DNA of 64,000 nt from Chelonoidis abingdonii. Its lineage: Eukaryota > Chordata > Testudines > Testudinidae. The position numbers and the translations under genes are program-made. A model generated the notes under the pieces. It was not told the origin of the DNA. It saw only the letters and a list, made by a program, of their open reading frames with translations, and ran no database searches. The stretch lies in assembly GCF_003597395.2 (NCBI RefSeq), contig NC_133773.1, forward strand, positions 143,892,909 through 143,956,908, given 5' to 3'. Of the stretch, positions 1 through 9,648 are shown piece after piece; positions within the stretch are counted from its first letter, which is position 1; the number at the start of each line of letters is the position of its first letter.

Positions 1-1692
1 AGAGCAGCGGCTGCTGGCAGCAGCGACTGGCAGCGCTGCTGGGTTCAGAGCTGAATGACCAGAGAGCAGCGGCTGCTGGCAGCGGCGACTGGCCGTGGTG
101 CTGTGTTCAGAGCTGGGTGGCCGGAGAGCAGCAGCTGCTGGCAGTGGTGACTGGCAGTGGTGCTGCGTTCAGAGCTGGGTGGCTGGAGAGCAGCGGCTGC
201 TGGCAGCAGCGACTGGCAGTGGTGCTGTGTTCAGAGCTGGGTGGCCGGAGAGCAGCGGCTGCTGGCAGCAGCGACTGGCAGTGGTGCTGTGTTCAGAGCT
301 GGGTGGCCGGAGAGCAGCGGCTGCTGGCAGCAGCGACTGGCAGTGGTGCTGCGTTCAGAGCTGGGTGGCTGGAGAGCTACGGCTGCTGGCAGCAGCGACT
401 GGCAGTGGTGCTGTGTTCAGAGCTGGGTGGCTGGAGAGCTACGGCTGCTGGCAGCAGCGACTGGCAGTGGTGCTGCGTTCAGAGCTGGGTGGCTGGAGAG
501 CTACGGCTGCTGGCAGCAGCGACTGGCAGTGGTGCTGCGTTCAGAGTTGGGTGGCTGGAGAGCTACGGCTGCTGGCAGCAGCGACTGGCAGTGGTGCTGT
601 GTTCAGAGCTGGGTGGCTGGAGAGCTACGGCTGCTGGCAGCAGCGACTGGCAGTGGTGCTGCGTTCAGAGTTGGGTGGCTGGAGAGCTACGGCTGCTGGC
701 AGCAGCGACTGGCAGTGGTGCTGCGTTCAGAGTTGGGTGGCTGGAGAGCTACGGCTGCTGGCAGCAGCGACTGGCAGTGGTGCTGCGTTCAGAGTTGGGT
801 GGCTGGAGAGCTACGGCTGCTGGCAGCAGCGACTGGCAGTGGTGCTGCGTTCAGAGTTGGGTGGCTGGAGAGCTACGGCTGCTGGCAGCAGCGACTGGCA
901 GTGGTGCTGCGTTCAGAGTTGGGTGGCTGGAGAGCTACGGCTGCTGGCAGCAGCGACTGGCAGTGGTGCTGCGTTCAGAGTTGGGTGGCTGGAGAGCTAC
1001 GGCTGCTGGCAGCAGCGACTGGCAGTGGTGCTGCGTTCAGAGTTGGGTGGCTGGAGAGCTACGGCTGCTGGCAGCAGCGACTGGCAGTGGTGCTGCGTTC
1101 AGAGTTGGGTGGCTGGAGAGCTACGGCTGCTGGCAGCAGCGACTGGCAGTGGTGCTGCGTTCAGAGTTGGGTGGCTGGAGAGCTACGGCTGCTGGCAGCA
1201 GCGACTGGCAGTGGTGCTGCGTTCAGAGTTGGGTGGCTGGAGAGCTACGGCTGCTGGCAGCAGCGACTGGCAGTGGTGCTGCGTTCAGAGTTGGGTGGCT
1301 GGAGAGCTACGGCTGCTGGCAGCAGCGACTGGCAGTGGTGCTGCGTTCAGAGTTGGGTGGCTGGAGAGCTACGGCTGCTGGCAGCAGCGACTGGCAGTGG
1401 TGCTGCGTTCAGAGTTGGGTGGCTGGAGAGCTACGGCTGCTGGCAGCAGCGACTGGCAGTGGTGCTGCGTTCAGAGTTGGGTGGCTGGAGAGCTACGGCT
1501 GCTGGCAGCAGCGACTGGCAGTGGTGCTGCGTTCAGAGTTGGGTGGCTGGAGAGCTACGGCTGCTGGCAGCAGCGACTGGCAGTGGTGCTGCGTTCAGAG
1601 TTGGGTGGCTGGAGAGCTACGGCTGCTGGCAGCAGCGACTGGCAGTGGTGCTACGTTCAGAGTTGGGTGGCTGGAGAGCTACGGCTGCTGGC
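1..1692 (+). repeat. Minisatellite, 62-bp unit, about 27 copies, open to the left window edge
   Basis: A head-to-tail array whose unit is 62 bp, measured between successive TTCAGAG motifs (for example positions 664 and 726). Each unit reads roughly as a GGCTGGAGAG part, a GGCTGCTGGCAGCAGCGAC part and a GGTGCTGCGTTCAGAG part. Units before about 370 carry GAGCAGCGG, while units after it carry GAGCTACGG, and from about 660 on the copies are almost identical, which suggests recent homogenisation of the right part. Because 62 is not a multiple of three and the unit lacks stops, all three forward frames stay open for over 500 codons. These are not genes. The array continues beyond the left edge. 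Confidence 0.97.
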
Positions 1693-1740
1693 CGGCCACC
1701 CAGCTCTGAAAGCAGCACCACCACCAGCAACAGGGCAGAA
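1690..1740 (-). repeat. Inverted partial minisatellite unit ending the array
   Basis: Right after the last direct unit the sequence turns round. GGCCGGCCACCCAGCTCTGAA followed by a CAGCACCACC run is the reverse complement of the unit segment TTCAGAGCTGGGTGGCCGG. The variant GGTGGCCGG matches the left-hand (older type) units, not the TTGGGTGGCTGG units beside it. The junction is centred on GGCCGGCC. Confidence 0.8.
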
Positions 1741-1949
1741 GTAAGGGCAGCACAACATGGTTACTTAGCTCTGTAGGGATCTGCACTGATGCCGCAAAAG
1801 CTACATCCAGTACCAACAGTGGAGGTCGGGGGGTTGTCAAAGCCTGAAATATTTTCAAAGGGGGGGCCAGCAAAAAAAGTGTGAGAACCCTGGTTCTAGG
1901 ACTGTAGAGCTGGTACCTTTCGCTGGCACTTAGTTTCTTCACTCCAAAC
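1741..1949. other. Short non-coding spacer, possible decayed DNA-transposon end
   Basis: No coding or RNA gene seen. A stretch near 1878-1900 (GTGTGAGAACCCTGG) resembles the terminal motif of common vertebrate hAT-type repeats, but no partner end was found. Confidence 0.35.
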
Positions 1950-2426
1950 CAGAGGTGAAAGCAAACCAGTCTGGTACGCCATACCGGACTGGACCGGCTT
2001 CCCTAGGTTGGCCATTTAAAGGGCCCGGGGCTCCCCAAAGCGGCCAAATCCCCTGGCCTTTTAAATCACCTCCCGAGCCCAGCTGCCAGAGCCCCGGGGT
2101 AGCAGCAACAGGGCTCCCATAGGGATTTAAACAGCCAGGGGCTCTGGCTGCTGCAGGGAGCCCAGGGCCCTTTAAAGCACAACCCGAGCCCCGGTGCTGC
2201 GGAGTAGTGGCAGCAGGGCTTCGTCGACCGATTTAAAGGGCCCACAGCTCCACTGCGATAGCGGCAGCCAGAGCCCTGGGCCCTTTAAATTGCCCCAGGG
2301 CTCCCAGCCACCTGTGCTGCTGGGATCTCCGGGGTTGATTTAAAGGCCCTGCCTCCTCCAGTTAGGCCACGTCTCTGCTCAGGACTCTGGCATACTGGTA
2401 AGCCCTTTAACTTACTTTCACCCCTG
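1950..2426. mobile_element. Non-autonomous hAT-type DNA transposon (MITE), 477 bp
   Basis: The element starts CAGAGGTGAAAG and ends CTTTCACCCCTG, an imperfect terminal inverted repeat of 12 bp. It is flanked by the direct repeat CTCCAAAC at 1942-1949 and 2427-2434, an exact 8-bp target-site duplication as made by hAT transposases. The interior is GC-rich and built from repeated TTTAAAGGGCCC-like and GAGCCCCGG-like blocks in both orientations. It has no transposase frame, so it would have moved only with help from a source element elsewhere. Confidence 0.85.
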
Positions 2427-3447
2427 CTCCAAACTAAAAACATCATTTGGAAATAAACCCAAAGAGTTCCATGTGAAGTAACCTCTGTCCACACTGAAAA
2501 ACAGACATGCATGGAGGGGAAGTAGAAGTGGGTGGCAACCTGGGCAGCAGTGATCATGAAATGGCTGAAATCATGACAAGAGGAAGAAAGGAGAGCAGCA
2601 GAATATGGACCCTGGACTTCAGAAAAGCAGACTTTGACTCCCTCAGGGAACTGATGGGCAGGATCTCCTGGGGGGCTAATATGAGGGGGAAAGGAGTCCA
2701 GGATCACTGGCTGTATTTTAAAGATGCCTTATTGGGAGTGCAGGAACAAACCATCCAGAAGTGCAGAAATAATAGCAAATATGGCAGGTGACCAGCTTGG
2801 CTTAACAGTAAAATCTTCGGTGAGCTTAAACACAGAAAGGAAGCTTACAAGACGTGGAAACTTGGAGGGATGACTAGGGAGGAGTATAAAAATATTGCTT
2901 GAGCACGCAGTGGTGTAAACAGAAGGCCAAAGTACAACTGGAGTTGCAGCTAGCAAGGGATGTGAAGGGGAACAAGAAGGGTTTCTACAGGGATGTTAGA
3001 AACAAGAAGAAGGTCAGGGAAAGTGTGGGACCTTTACTGAATGGGGGAGGCAACCTAGTGACAGAGGATGTGGAAACAGATGCAGTACTCAATGCTTTTT
3101 TTTGTCTCTGTCTTCACAGACAAGGTTAGCTCCCAGACTGCTGCACTGGTAGCACAGCATGGAGAGGAGGTGAGCAGCTCTCAGTGGTGAAAGAACAGGT
3201 TAAAGACTATTTAGAAAAGCTGGACGTGCACAAGTCCGTGGGGCTGGATGCGCTGCAGCCGAGGGTGCTGAGGGAGTTGGCTGATGTGACTGCACAGCCA
3301 TTGGCCATTATCTTTGAAAACTCGTGGTGATCAGGGGAGGTCCTGGACAATTGGGAAAAAGCAAATATAGTGCCCATCTTTTAAAAAGGAAGAAGGAGAA
3401 TCCAGGACTACAGACCAGTCAGCATCACCTCAGTCCTTGGAAAAATC

Positions 3448-3930
3448 ATGGAGCAGGTCCTTAAGGAATCCATTTTGAAGCACTTGGAGGAGAGGAAGGT
3501 GATTAGGAACAGTCAACATGGATTCACCAAGGGCAAGTCATGCCTGACCAACCTGATTGCCTTCTATGATGAGATAACTGGCTCTGTGGATAGGGGGAAA
3601 GCAGTGAATGTGATATACCTTGACTTTAGCAAAGCTTTTGATACAGTCTCTGACAGTATTCTTGCCAGCAAGTTAAAGAAGTATGGGCTGGATGAATGGA
3701 CTATAAGGTGGATAAAAAGCTGGCTAGATTGTCAGGCTCTACGGGTAGTGATCAATGGCTCAATGTCTAGTTGGCAGCCGGTATCAAGCAGGGGTCAGTC
3801 TTGGGGCCGGTTTTGTTCAACATCTTTATTAATCATCGGGACAATGGGATAGATTGCACCCTCAGCAAGTTTGCAGGTGACACTAAGCTGGGGGGAAAGG
3901 TAAATACACTGAAGGGTAGGGATAGGGTCC
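3448..3930 (+). pseudogene. CR1 reverse transcriptase domain, dead copy
   Basis: In frame 1 the RT motif A region [13 protein letters not shown] is intact (about 3613-3651), preceded by [17 protein letters not shown] frameshift near 3790 moves reading to the 3771-4058 frame, which holds [17 protein letters not shown] (motif B). At about 3870-3884 the catalytic motif C, FADD in CR1 proteins, reads FAGD, so one of the two metal-binding aspartates is gone. Neither frame could give active protein. Confidence 0.9.
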
Positions 3931-3934
3931 AGAG

Positions 3935-4057
3935 TAGGGTGACCAGATGTCCCGATTTTATAGGGACAGTCCCGATTTTTGGGTCTTTTACTTATATAGG
4001 CTCCTATTACCCCCCATCCCCATCCCAATTTTTCACACTTGCTGTCTGGTCACCTTA
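3935..4057. mobile_element. Short hAT MITE, copy 1 of family TAGGGTGACCAG
   Basis: About 123 bp, starting TAGGGTGACCAGATGTCCCG and ending CTGTCTGGTCACCTTA. The ends are inverted repeats of about 12 bp. It lies inside the CR1 coding region. No clear 8-bp duplication is visible for this copy, unlike copies 2 and 3 (37541 and 49409), which define the family ends. Confidence 0.85.
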
Positions 4058-4868
4058 AACAAATGGAAGTATTGGACCAAAAGAAATCTGATGAGATTCA
4101 ACGAGGACAAGTGCAGAGTCCTGCACTTCGGATGGAAGAATCCCAGGCACTGCTACAGACTGGGGACCAACTGACTAAGCGGTCGTTTTACAGAAAAGGA
4201 CTTGGAGATTACAGTGGCCAAGAAGCTGGATATGAGTCAGCAGTGTGCCCTTGTTGCCAAGAAGGTTAATGGCATATTGGGCTATGTTAGTAGGAGCATT
4301 GCAAGCAGAGAGAGGGAAGTGATTATTCTCCTCTATTCAGCACTGGTGAGGCCACACCTGGAGTACTGCATCCAGTTTTGGGCCCCCACTACAGAAGGGA
4401 TGAGGACAAATTGGAGAGTCCAGCAGAGAGCACCAAAAATGATCAGGGGGCTGGGGCACATGATTTATAAGGAGAGGCTGAAGTAATTGAGCTTATTTAG
4501 TCCACAGAAGAGAAGAGTGAAGGGGTGATTTGATAGCAGCCCTCAACTACCTGAAGGGAAGTTCCAAAGACGATGGAGCTTGGCTGTTCTCAGTGGTGGC
4601 AGATGACAGAACAAGGAGCAATGGTCTCAAGTTGCCGTGGGAGAGATTTAGGTTGGATATTAGGAAACACTATTTCACTAGCAGGGTGGTGAAGCACTGG
4701 AATGGGTTACCTATGGAGGTGGTGAAAGCTCCATCCTTAGAGGTTTTTAAGGCTCGGCTTGACAAAGCCCTGGCTGGGCTGATTTAGTTGGGAATTGGTC
4801 CTGCTTTAACCAGGGGGTTGGACTAGATACCTCCTGAGGTCTCTTCCAACCCTAATTTTCTATGATTC

Positions 4869-5494
4869 CTGAGAGCAGCTCAGCCTAAGTGCTCTTTCCA
4901 CTGTGCCACAGGACATAAGACAAATTGGAGCCAGTCTCAGAAGTAAAGAATAAAATACACATAATGGGGGCTATGGAATACACAGTAACAAATGTTATTT
5001 GTTTACCCTCCCTGCCAATAAAACCCATCATGGAAATAATGAATGGACCTTGCAAATTAGTCACTAGAAATCACTTAACTCATAAAAAATTACTAGGCCA
5101 GGAATGGAGGCTTGGAGAAAACAGTGAAAAAAGCCAGAGGAACTCTTGTCTTTAGACAAATGTTCTTTACACTTAAATTAATGGGGGTCAGGGAAGGGCA
5201 TGGAAATAATATACAATAGAGCAGGAGGGTGGGGTGGGGGAAACCCTCACTGGAGAAAGTGAAGACAAAATGAAGTTGGATATTGGTCAAATAAGTATTG
5301 CAATATTGTCAAGAAACCTGCCTCATTAGGCCAAATCCATTGCATATCACAGAGGTGGGAGAAGCTAAGTAATTGCAGGTCTAAGACAGTAAAAAAAATA
5401 ATCTGGTTATAACAATATCACAATCTGGGGACATATGAGACTGCTGTACAGGGGTGTAGATCACAGATTTGTAAAGACGGGTTAATTTAAATAG
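4869..5494. other. Non-coding interval, no recognisable feature
   Basis: AT-rich sequence with no convincing frame, RNA gene or repeat ends. Confidence 0.5.
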
Positions 5495-5497
5495 ATA

Positions 5498-5718
5498 ATA
5501 TATAAGAGGATTAGGTAGATATTGAACCAACTTCTGTTGGTGAGACACAAGCTTTCAAGCTACACAGAGCTCTTCTTTACATCTGGGAAAGGTACTCTGA
5601 GTGTCACAGCTAAATACAAGGTAGAGGATAATTTAGCATAAGTAGATAGAACATATTCTAAGGGACCGTTCAAGGAGAAGTGGCCTGTTAACACCCTTGT
5701 AGTCAAAGGACAAAAAGA
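5498..5718 (-). repeat. Left inverted pLTR of Penelope-like element 1
   Basis: Reverse complement of the right-hand repeat at 7085-7310. Near 5548-5582 the reverse strand shows GAAGAGCTCTGTGTAGCTTGAAAG, a hairpin followed by GAAA, resembling the stem II part of a hammerhead ribozyme. Here the upstream core is degraded to TGTAAAGA. Confidence 0.8.
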
Positions 5719-7082
5719 CTATACATCAACATCCCTCACAATGACAGCATAGCTGCCTGCCTCAAATATTTACAGGATAATGGAGAACCCTCAGATATCA
5801 ACCCCATACACATCACCAAAATCATCCATTTTATCCTCACTCATAATAATTTCACATTCAACAAACATTTTGTCCAAACCATGGTAAAAACCATGGGTAT
5901 TAGGATGGCTTCCCAATATGCCAATTTCCTCACGGGCCATTTTGAAGCAGAATTTCTGGACAAATGCACCACAAAATCAGTGATATACCTGAGACAGAGC
6001 AATGATATTTTCAGTCTCTGAACAGATGACTTAAACACCCTCATAGATTTCCATTAGAACTTCAGCATACCCCCCGCTTCCAAACTCTTGTTAGAACACT
6101 TCCGCACCGGCATCAGCTTCCTGGAAGCAATGATCAGCTTCAACAAGGGAACTCTACAGACAACCAAATACAAGAAACACATGGTTCACCACACCTACCT
6201 TCATAGATCCAGCAACCGCCTCAAACACATCAGGAAACCTGTTTTCTACGGCCAGGCACTCAGATATCACTGAATATGCTCTGAGGAGAAAGTTAGGGAT
6301 ACAGACCTTAACGTACTCAAAAGTGCCTTCACCAAACAAAGATGCTTCATCACAGAAGTAGATCACATTGCAGAATGGTCCAAAGAGAGAACCTGCTTCA
6401 AAACACAAATAAAACCCTCTCTGACTGCACAAGTCTAGCTGTCACCTACCACCCCACACTGGAACCCATACAGGATATCATCAAACAACTACAATTCATA
6501 CTCGATGGGGACCCCACCCTGAAAGAAATCTTTCCTGAGTCCCCTCTTCTGGCCTTCAAAGAACCCCCTCAATCTCTCCAAGTCTCATCAGCAGAAGCAA
6601 GCTCCCCATAGACGAAGACCCACCAACTCAAAGGAGTACCAGACCCTAGAACAAGAGATGCAAAACCTGCAGCCATATCTTCCCTGCTACAGTGATCAAC
6701 ACCCCCAACAATGCAACTTTCAAGATTATGGGATTGTCTTACACCTGACTATCATAACGTGGGGTACCTCGTCCAGTGCACTACATGCCCCAATAGCAAC
6801 TACATGGGTGAAATGAGACCATCACGGCTCTCTTGAATGAACTTGCACAGAAAAATGATAAAAGACAAAAGCACCCCATCACCTGTGCCTGAACACTTTT
6901 CATCAAGCGATCGCTCTGTATCTGACCTGTCAGTTTCTCATCCTCAGAGGAAACCTGCACAACACTTTCAAAAGACAAGCCTGGGAGCTTAAATTCATAA
7001 CTTTGCTAGACACTAAAAATCATGGTTTTAATAAAGACACTGGATTTATGGCTTATTACAGCAACCTGTAACCCACGAATCC
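5719..7082 (+). pseudogene. Penelope-like RT plus GIY-YIG endonuclease, decayed
   Basis: Translation with frameshifts gives RT fragments (YINIPHNDSIAACLKYLQDN from about 5730; RMASQYANFLTGHFEAEFLD near 5900; FLEAMISFNKGTLQTTKYKK near 6116-6180) and, near 6755-6830, an endonuclease fragment VGYLVQCTTCPNSNYMGE containing the GIY-YIG-like GY and YMG signatures. The C-terminus WELKFITLLDTKNHG is at about 6985-7025. The catalytic motif expected as YIDD reads RQSND at 5992-6006, so the acidic pair is broken. Stop codons are scattered from 6018 onward. Confidence 0.88.
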
Positions 7083-7084
7083 CC

Positions 7085-7358
7085 TGTTTTGTCCTATTGA
7101 CTACAGGGGTGTTAACAAGCCACGTTACCTTGAATGGTCTCAGAATATGTGCTAACTACTTCAAACAATCTGTTCCAGATAGTATTTAGCTGTGACACTC
7201 CCAGTACCTTTCCCAGAGCTGAAGAAGAGCTTTGAGTGGCTTGAAAGTTTGTCTCTCTCATCACCAGAAGTTGGCCCAATAGACGATATAATGGCATTCA
7301 CCTTGTCTCTCTATAATCCTGGGACCAACACAGCCACAACAACGCTGCATACTAGGGG
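7085..7358 (+). repeat. Right inverted pLTR of Penelope-like element 1
   Basis: Partner of the left repeat. It contains CTGAAGA at 7219-7225, then a weak hairpin (AGAGC with GCTT), then GAAAG, in the order of a hammerhead core (CUGANGA, stem II, GAAA). Confidence 0.8.
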
Positions 7359-9009
7359 GTTAGGTAACATTTTCAAAAGCTGCTATGAGACTTAGGAACC
7401 AAAGTCCAGTTTTCAAAAGTGATGTAAGGGTCAGCTCCTCAAAGACAGTTAAGGTGCCCAACTCTGGGCCTAAGCATGTAGGAGTGAATGTCTCACAGCA
7501 CATCAACAGGACTTAAGCTTTTAACTGCTGAAGTCACCTCTGAAAATGGGACTTCCAGTGCCTTAGTCCCTTTGTCATCAGGAACCAAGTTATGGAAAAT
7601 CATCAGCTTTTTATCTTTTACTCTCAGGGACAACTAACACTTTTAGAGGGCAGCAGCAGGGAACAGAGTAGCGCATTAAACTATGAATCAGGAGACCTCT
7701 TCCTATTCCAGGCTCTATTGCTGACCTGCTGCATGACCCTAGGCAAGTCCCTTCACTGCTCTGTGACTCAGTTTCCCTTCCCACCTTTTGTCTGTTTAGA
7801 TCATCAGGGCAGAGATTACGTCTTCCCACCTGCATGTCAAGTCTAGCACAGTGAGGCTGCAGCCTCAACTGAGGCCATCAGGATTTTGTATTTAGATAAA
7901 GATCAGATACAGAATCACTCTCACGGGACTCTTAACATCTGTGTGTGAGAGAGAGAAAGACTCATGCAGAGTAGCAAATTTGCCATTCCCTTCCATTTGC
8001 TGTTTGGAAATACAGTAGACTCAGAACATATCTGAATTTATACGAAGCCCTATTAAATTGCACATGTGGGTGCTCAAATCCCATACTGAAAACTTAACTG
8101 AGGGGAAAATCATGCGCTGGGAAGGGAGAAGCCTGGATAATTATCAAATATTTCATTCTCCTCATTTTGTTAGATGGGAGGCAGGCTTTGTTCCCCTCTC
8201 CTTCTTTCCCAAAGGTCAGGCGCAGGGCATGGGAAACAAAGCGAAGATGGGAATTATGTCAAGCTGCCTTGTGAGCAAATTTACCCAATAATTTACTTTG
8301 TAACAGGTATTTATGGAGCAGCAGGGACTGGCATCTAGGCCAGAAAATGGGCCAAATTCCCAGGGTATCCTGCTGTGATTTTTTTTTTCACAAGCTATGA
8401 CCCTTCAGAGGAAAAAATACCCTTCCAAACCCTATATTACCATATGCAATTAAATGGAAAGGTGGATACCAGTTCCCCTGGCTGGTGCAGCCTGTCTGGG
8501 CTGGGTCTGGCCTTTTATATGCAATCTCAATTACATTGAAAGTGCATTCTTTTGGAAAGAAGGAAAATTGCAAGCAGACTTCTCAAAGGTTGGGGTTGGT
8601 TTGAAACTCAAGGCCTCACCAGTGACTGCCTACTGTACCCAGAGACACAGCTGCCTCCAAGCTTGGCTTTAAATTAAAGCCAGGCTTTGCCTTTCGTTTT
8701 CAGCTGAAGTCCCCACCGCAAATCGACAAGCCGCGCTCTTTGCCAACAACTGTAAATAACATTGCTAATAAACATTCGCCAGGAAGGAATAAACAGAGAA
8801 GGCGGTGGGTGTCTCGGAGCAGGGGCCCCATCCCACAGGCTGACACAGACTCTCCCCCTCCGTTAACGCTATATAGGAACACGATTATTGTTCCTGCTAA
8901 TTTCCTTGGAGGGCTGAAACCAGAAGCTAAGAGGCCATTGTATAAATGGCCCAATCCAGTGAAGTCCTGAGTAGCCCCGGTTGCTATTGATTTTACTATA
9001 CTGGTCTTG
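7359..9009. other. Mostly unique non-coding DNA with an MIR-like scrap
   Basis: No exon recognised. At 7715-7800 a MIR-like stretch (CAGGAGACCTCTTCC, then CTCTGTGACTCAGTTTCC) is present. The part from about 8440 to 8990 is free of recognisable repeats and AT-balanced, with compact motif-rich sequence, and is a candidate conserved non-coding element (inference only). Confidence 0.45.
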
Positions 9010-9255
9010 TGATAAATGACCACTGGAGGACTCAGAAGATCTGGGTTCAATTCCCTGCTCTGTCACCGGTCCCCTGTGGAGCCTTGGGCGATTCATTGAA
9101 TCACCTTGTGCCTCAGTTTCCGTCTTCTGCTTGTATGTTTGTTCCTTTCCTGCTGCCCTTGGTCTGTTTACACTGTAAGCTGCTCAAGGCAGGGACTGTC
9201 TTTCACTATGTTTGTACAGCACCAAGCACAGTGGGGTCCTGTTTTCGGTTAGGAC
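9010..9255 (+). repeat. MIR/CORE-type SINE remnant
   Basis: Contains GATCTGGGTTCAATTCCCTG followed by TTGTGCCTCAGTTTCCGTCT and a tail with GTACAGCACCAAGCACAGTG, in the order seen in MIR-type tRNA-derived SINEs. Confidence 0.75.
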
Positions 9256-9258
9256 TTC

Positions 9259-9648
9259 TAGGATATGTCTACGCGGCATGCTAAGCCCATGATCTGACTC
9301 AAGTCTGATCTGAAGCCCCCTTTCCGTCCACACACAAGTCAGTTTGGCTCAGGTCAAAAAGCACTCAGGACCATGTTAAAGGGTTAGATCAGAGCCTTGG
9401 TCCTGTTGTGACTTGGGTCCAAGCCCCGTCATTTTGCAGTGTAGACACAGCTCAAGCCACAGACCCAAGTCAGAAGGTCTGCACAGTGCAGTATGGATGT
9501 GTTAGCACAGCTGAGACACCCACATCCAGCAACTGTAAGCCCACGTATACAATGCAGGGTGGACGCTTAAGCACAGACTTGCTAACACCAAATCCACAAG
9601 GCTGGATCCCACAGATCTGGGTTTACAATGGCATGGAGACATACCTTT
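9259..9648. mobile_element. Probable DNA-transposon MITE remnant
   Basis: The left end GGATATGTCTACGCGGCATG and right end CATGGAGACATACC look like decayed inverted repeats. The interior has the TTTTGCAGTGTAGACACAGC motif common in turtle MITEs. Boundaries are approximate. Confidence 0.55.

Larger units (their letters stand above)
2490..4868 (+). mobile_element. CR1 LINE, 5'-truncated, interrupted by a hAT MITE
   Basis: A CR1-clade non-LTR retrotransposon copy. The translated pieces run in the expected order: the end of the endonuclease/linker region (from about 2507, containing NLGSSDHEM), an RT linker (2899-3129), the RT domain (3448-3930), the thumb and C-terminal part (4060-4490) and the 3' tail (4500-4868), ending in CCTAATTTTCTATGATTC, typical of CR1 3' ends. 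Stops and frameshifts break it in several places. A 123-bp hAT element sits at 3935-4057 inside the RT-thumb region. Confidence 0.93.
5495..7358 (+). mobile_element. Penelope-like element 1 with inverted terminal repeats
   Basis: A Penelope-like retroelement remnant: reverse transcriptase followed by a GIY-YIG endonuclease on the plus strand, flanked by terminal repeats in inverted orientation. The left repeat (about 5495-5720) reverse-complemented matches the right repeat (about 7085-7358) over a long stretch: for example GTGTTAACAGGCCAC, TATTTAGCTGTGACACTC and GAAGTTGGTTCAATA have close partners at 7110, 7180 and 7270. Inverted flanking repeats are a known arrangement for this class. The 5' part of the RT is missing. 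Confidence 0.88.

Noticed and set aside
95..1776. Three overlapping 530-549 codon frames rich in Trp, Ala and Gly
   Set aside because: They are the same 62-bp minisatellite read in three frames; the unit has no stop and a period not divisible by three. No gene.
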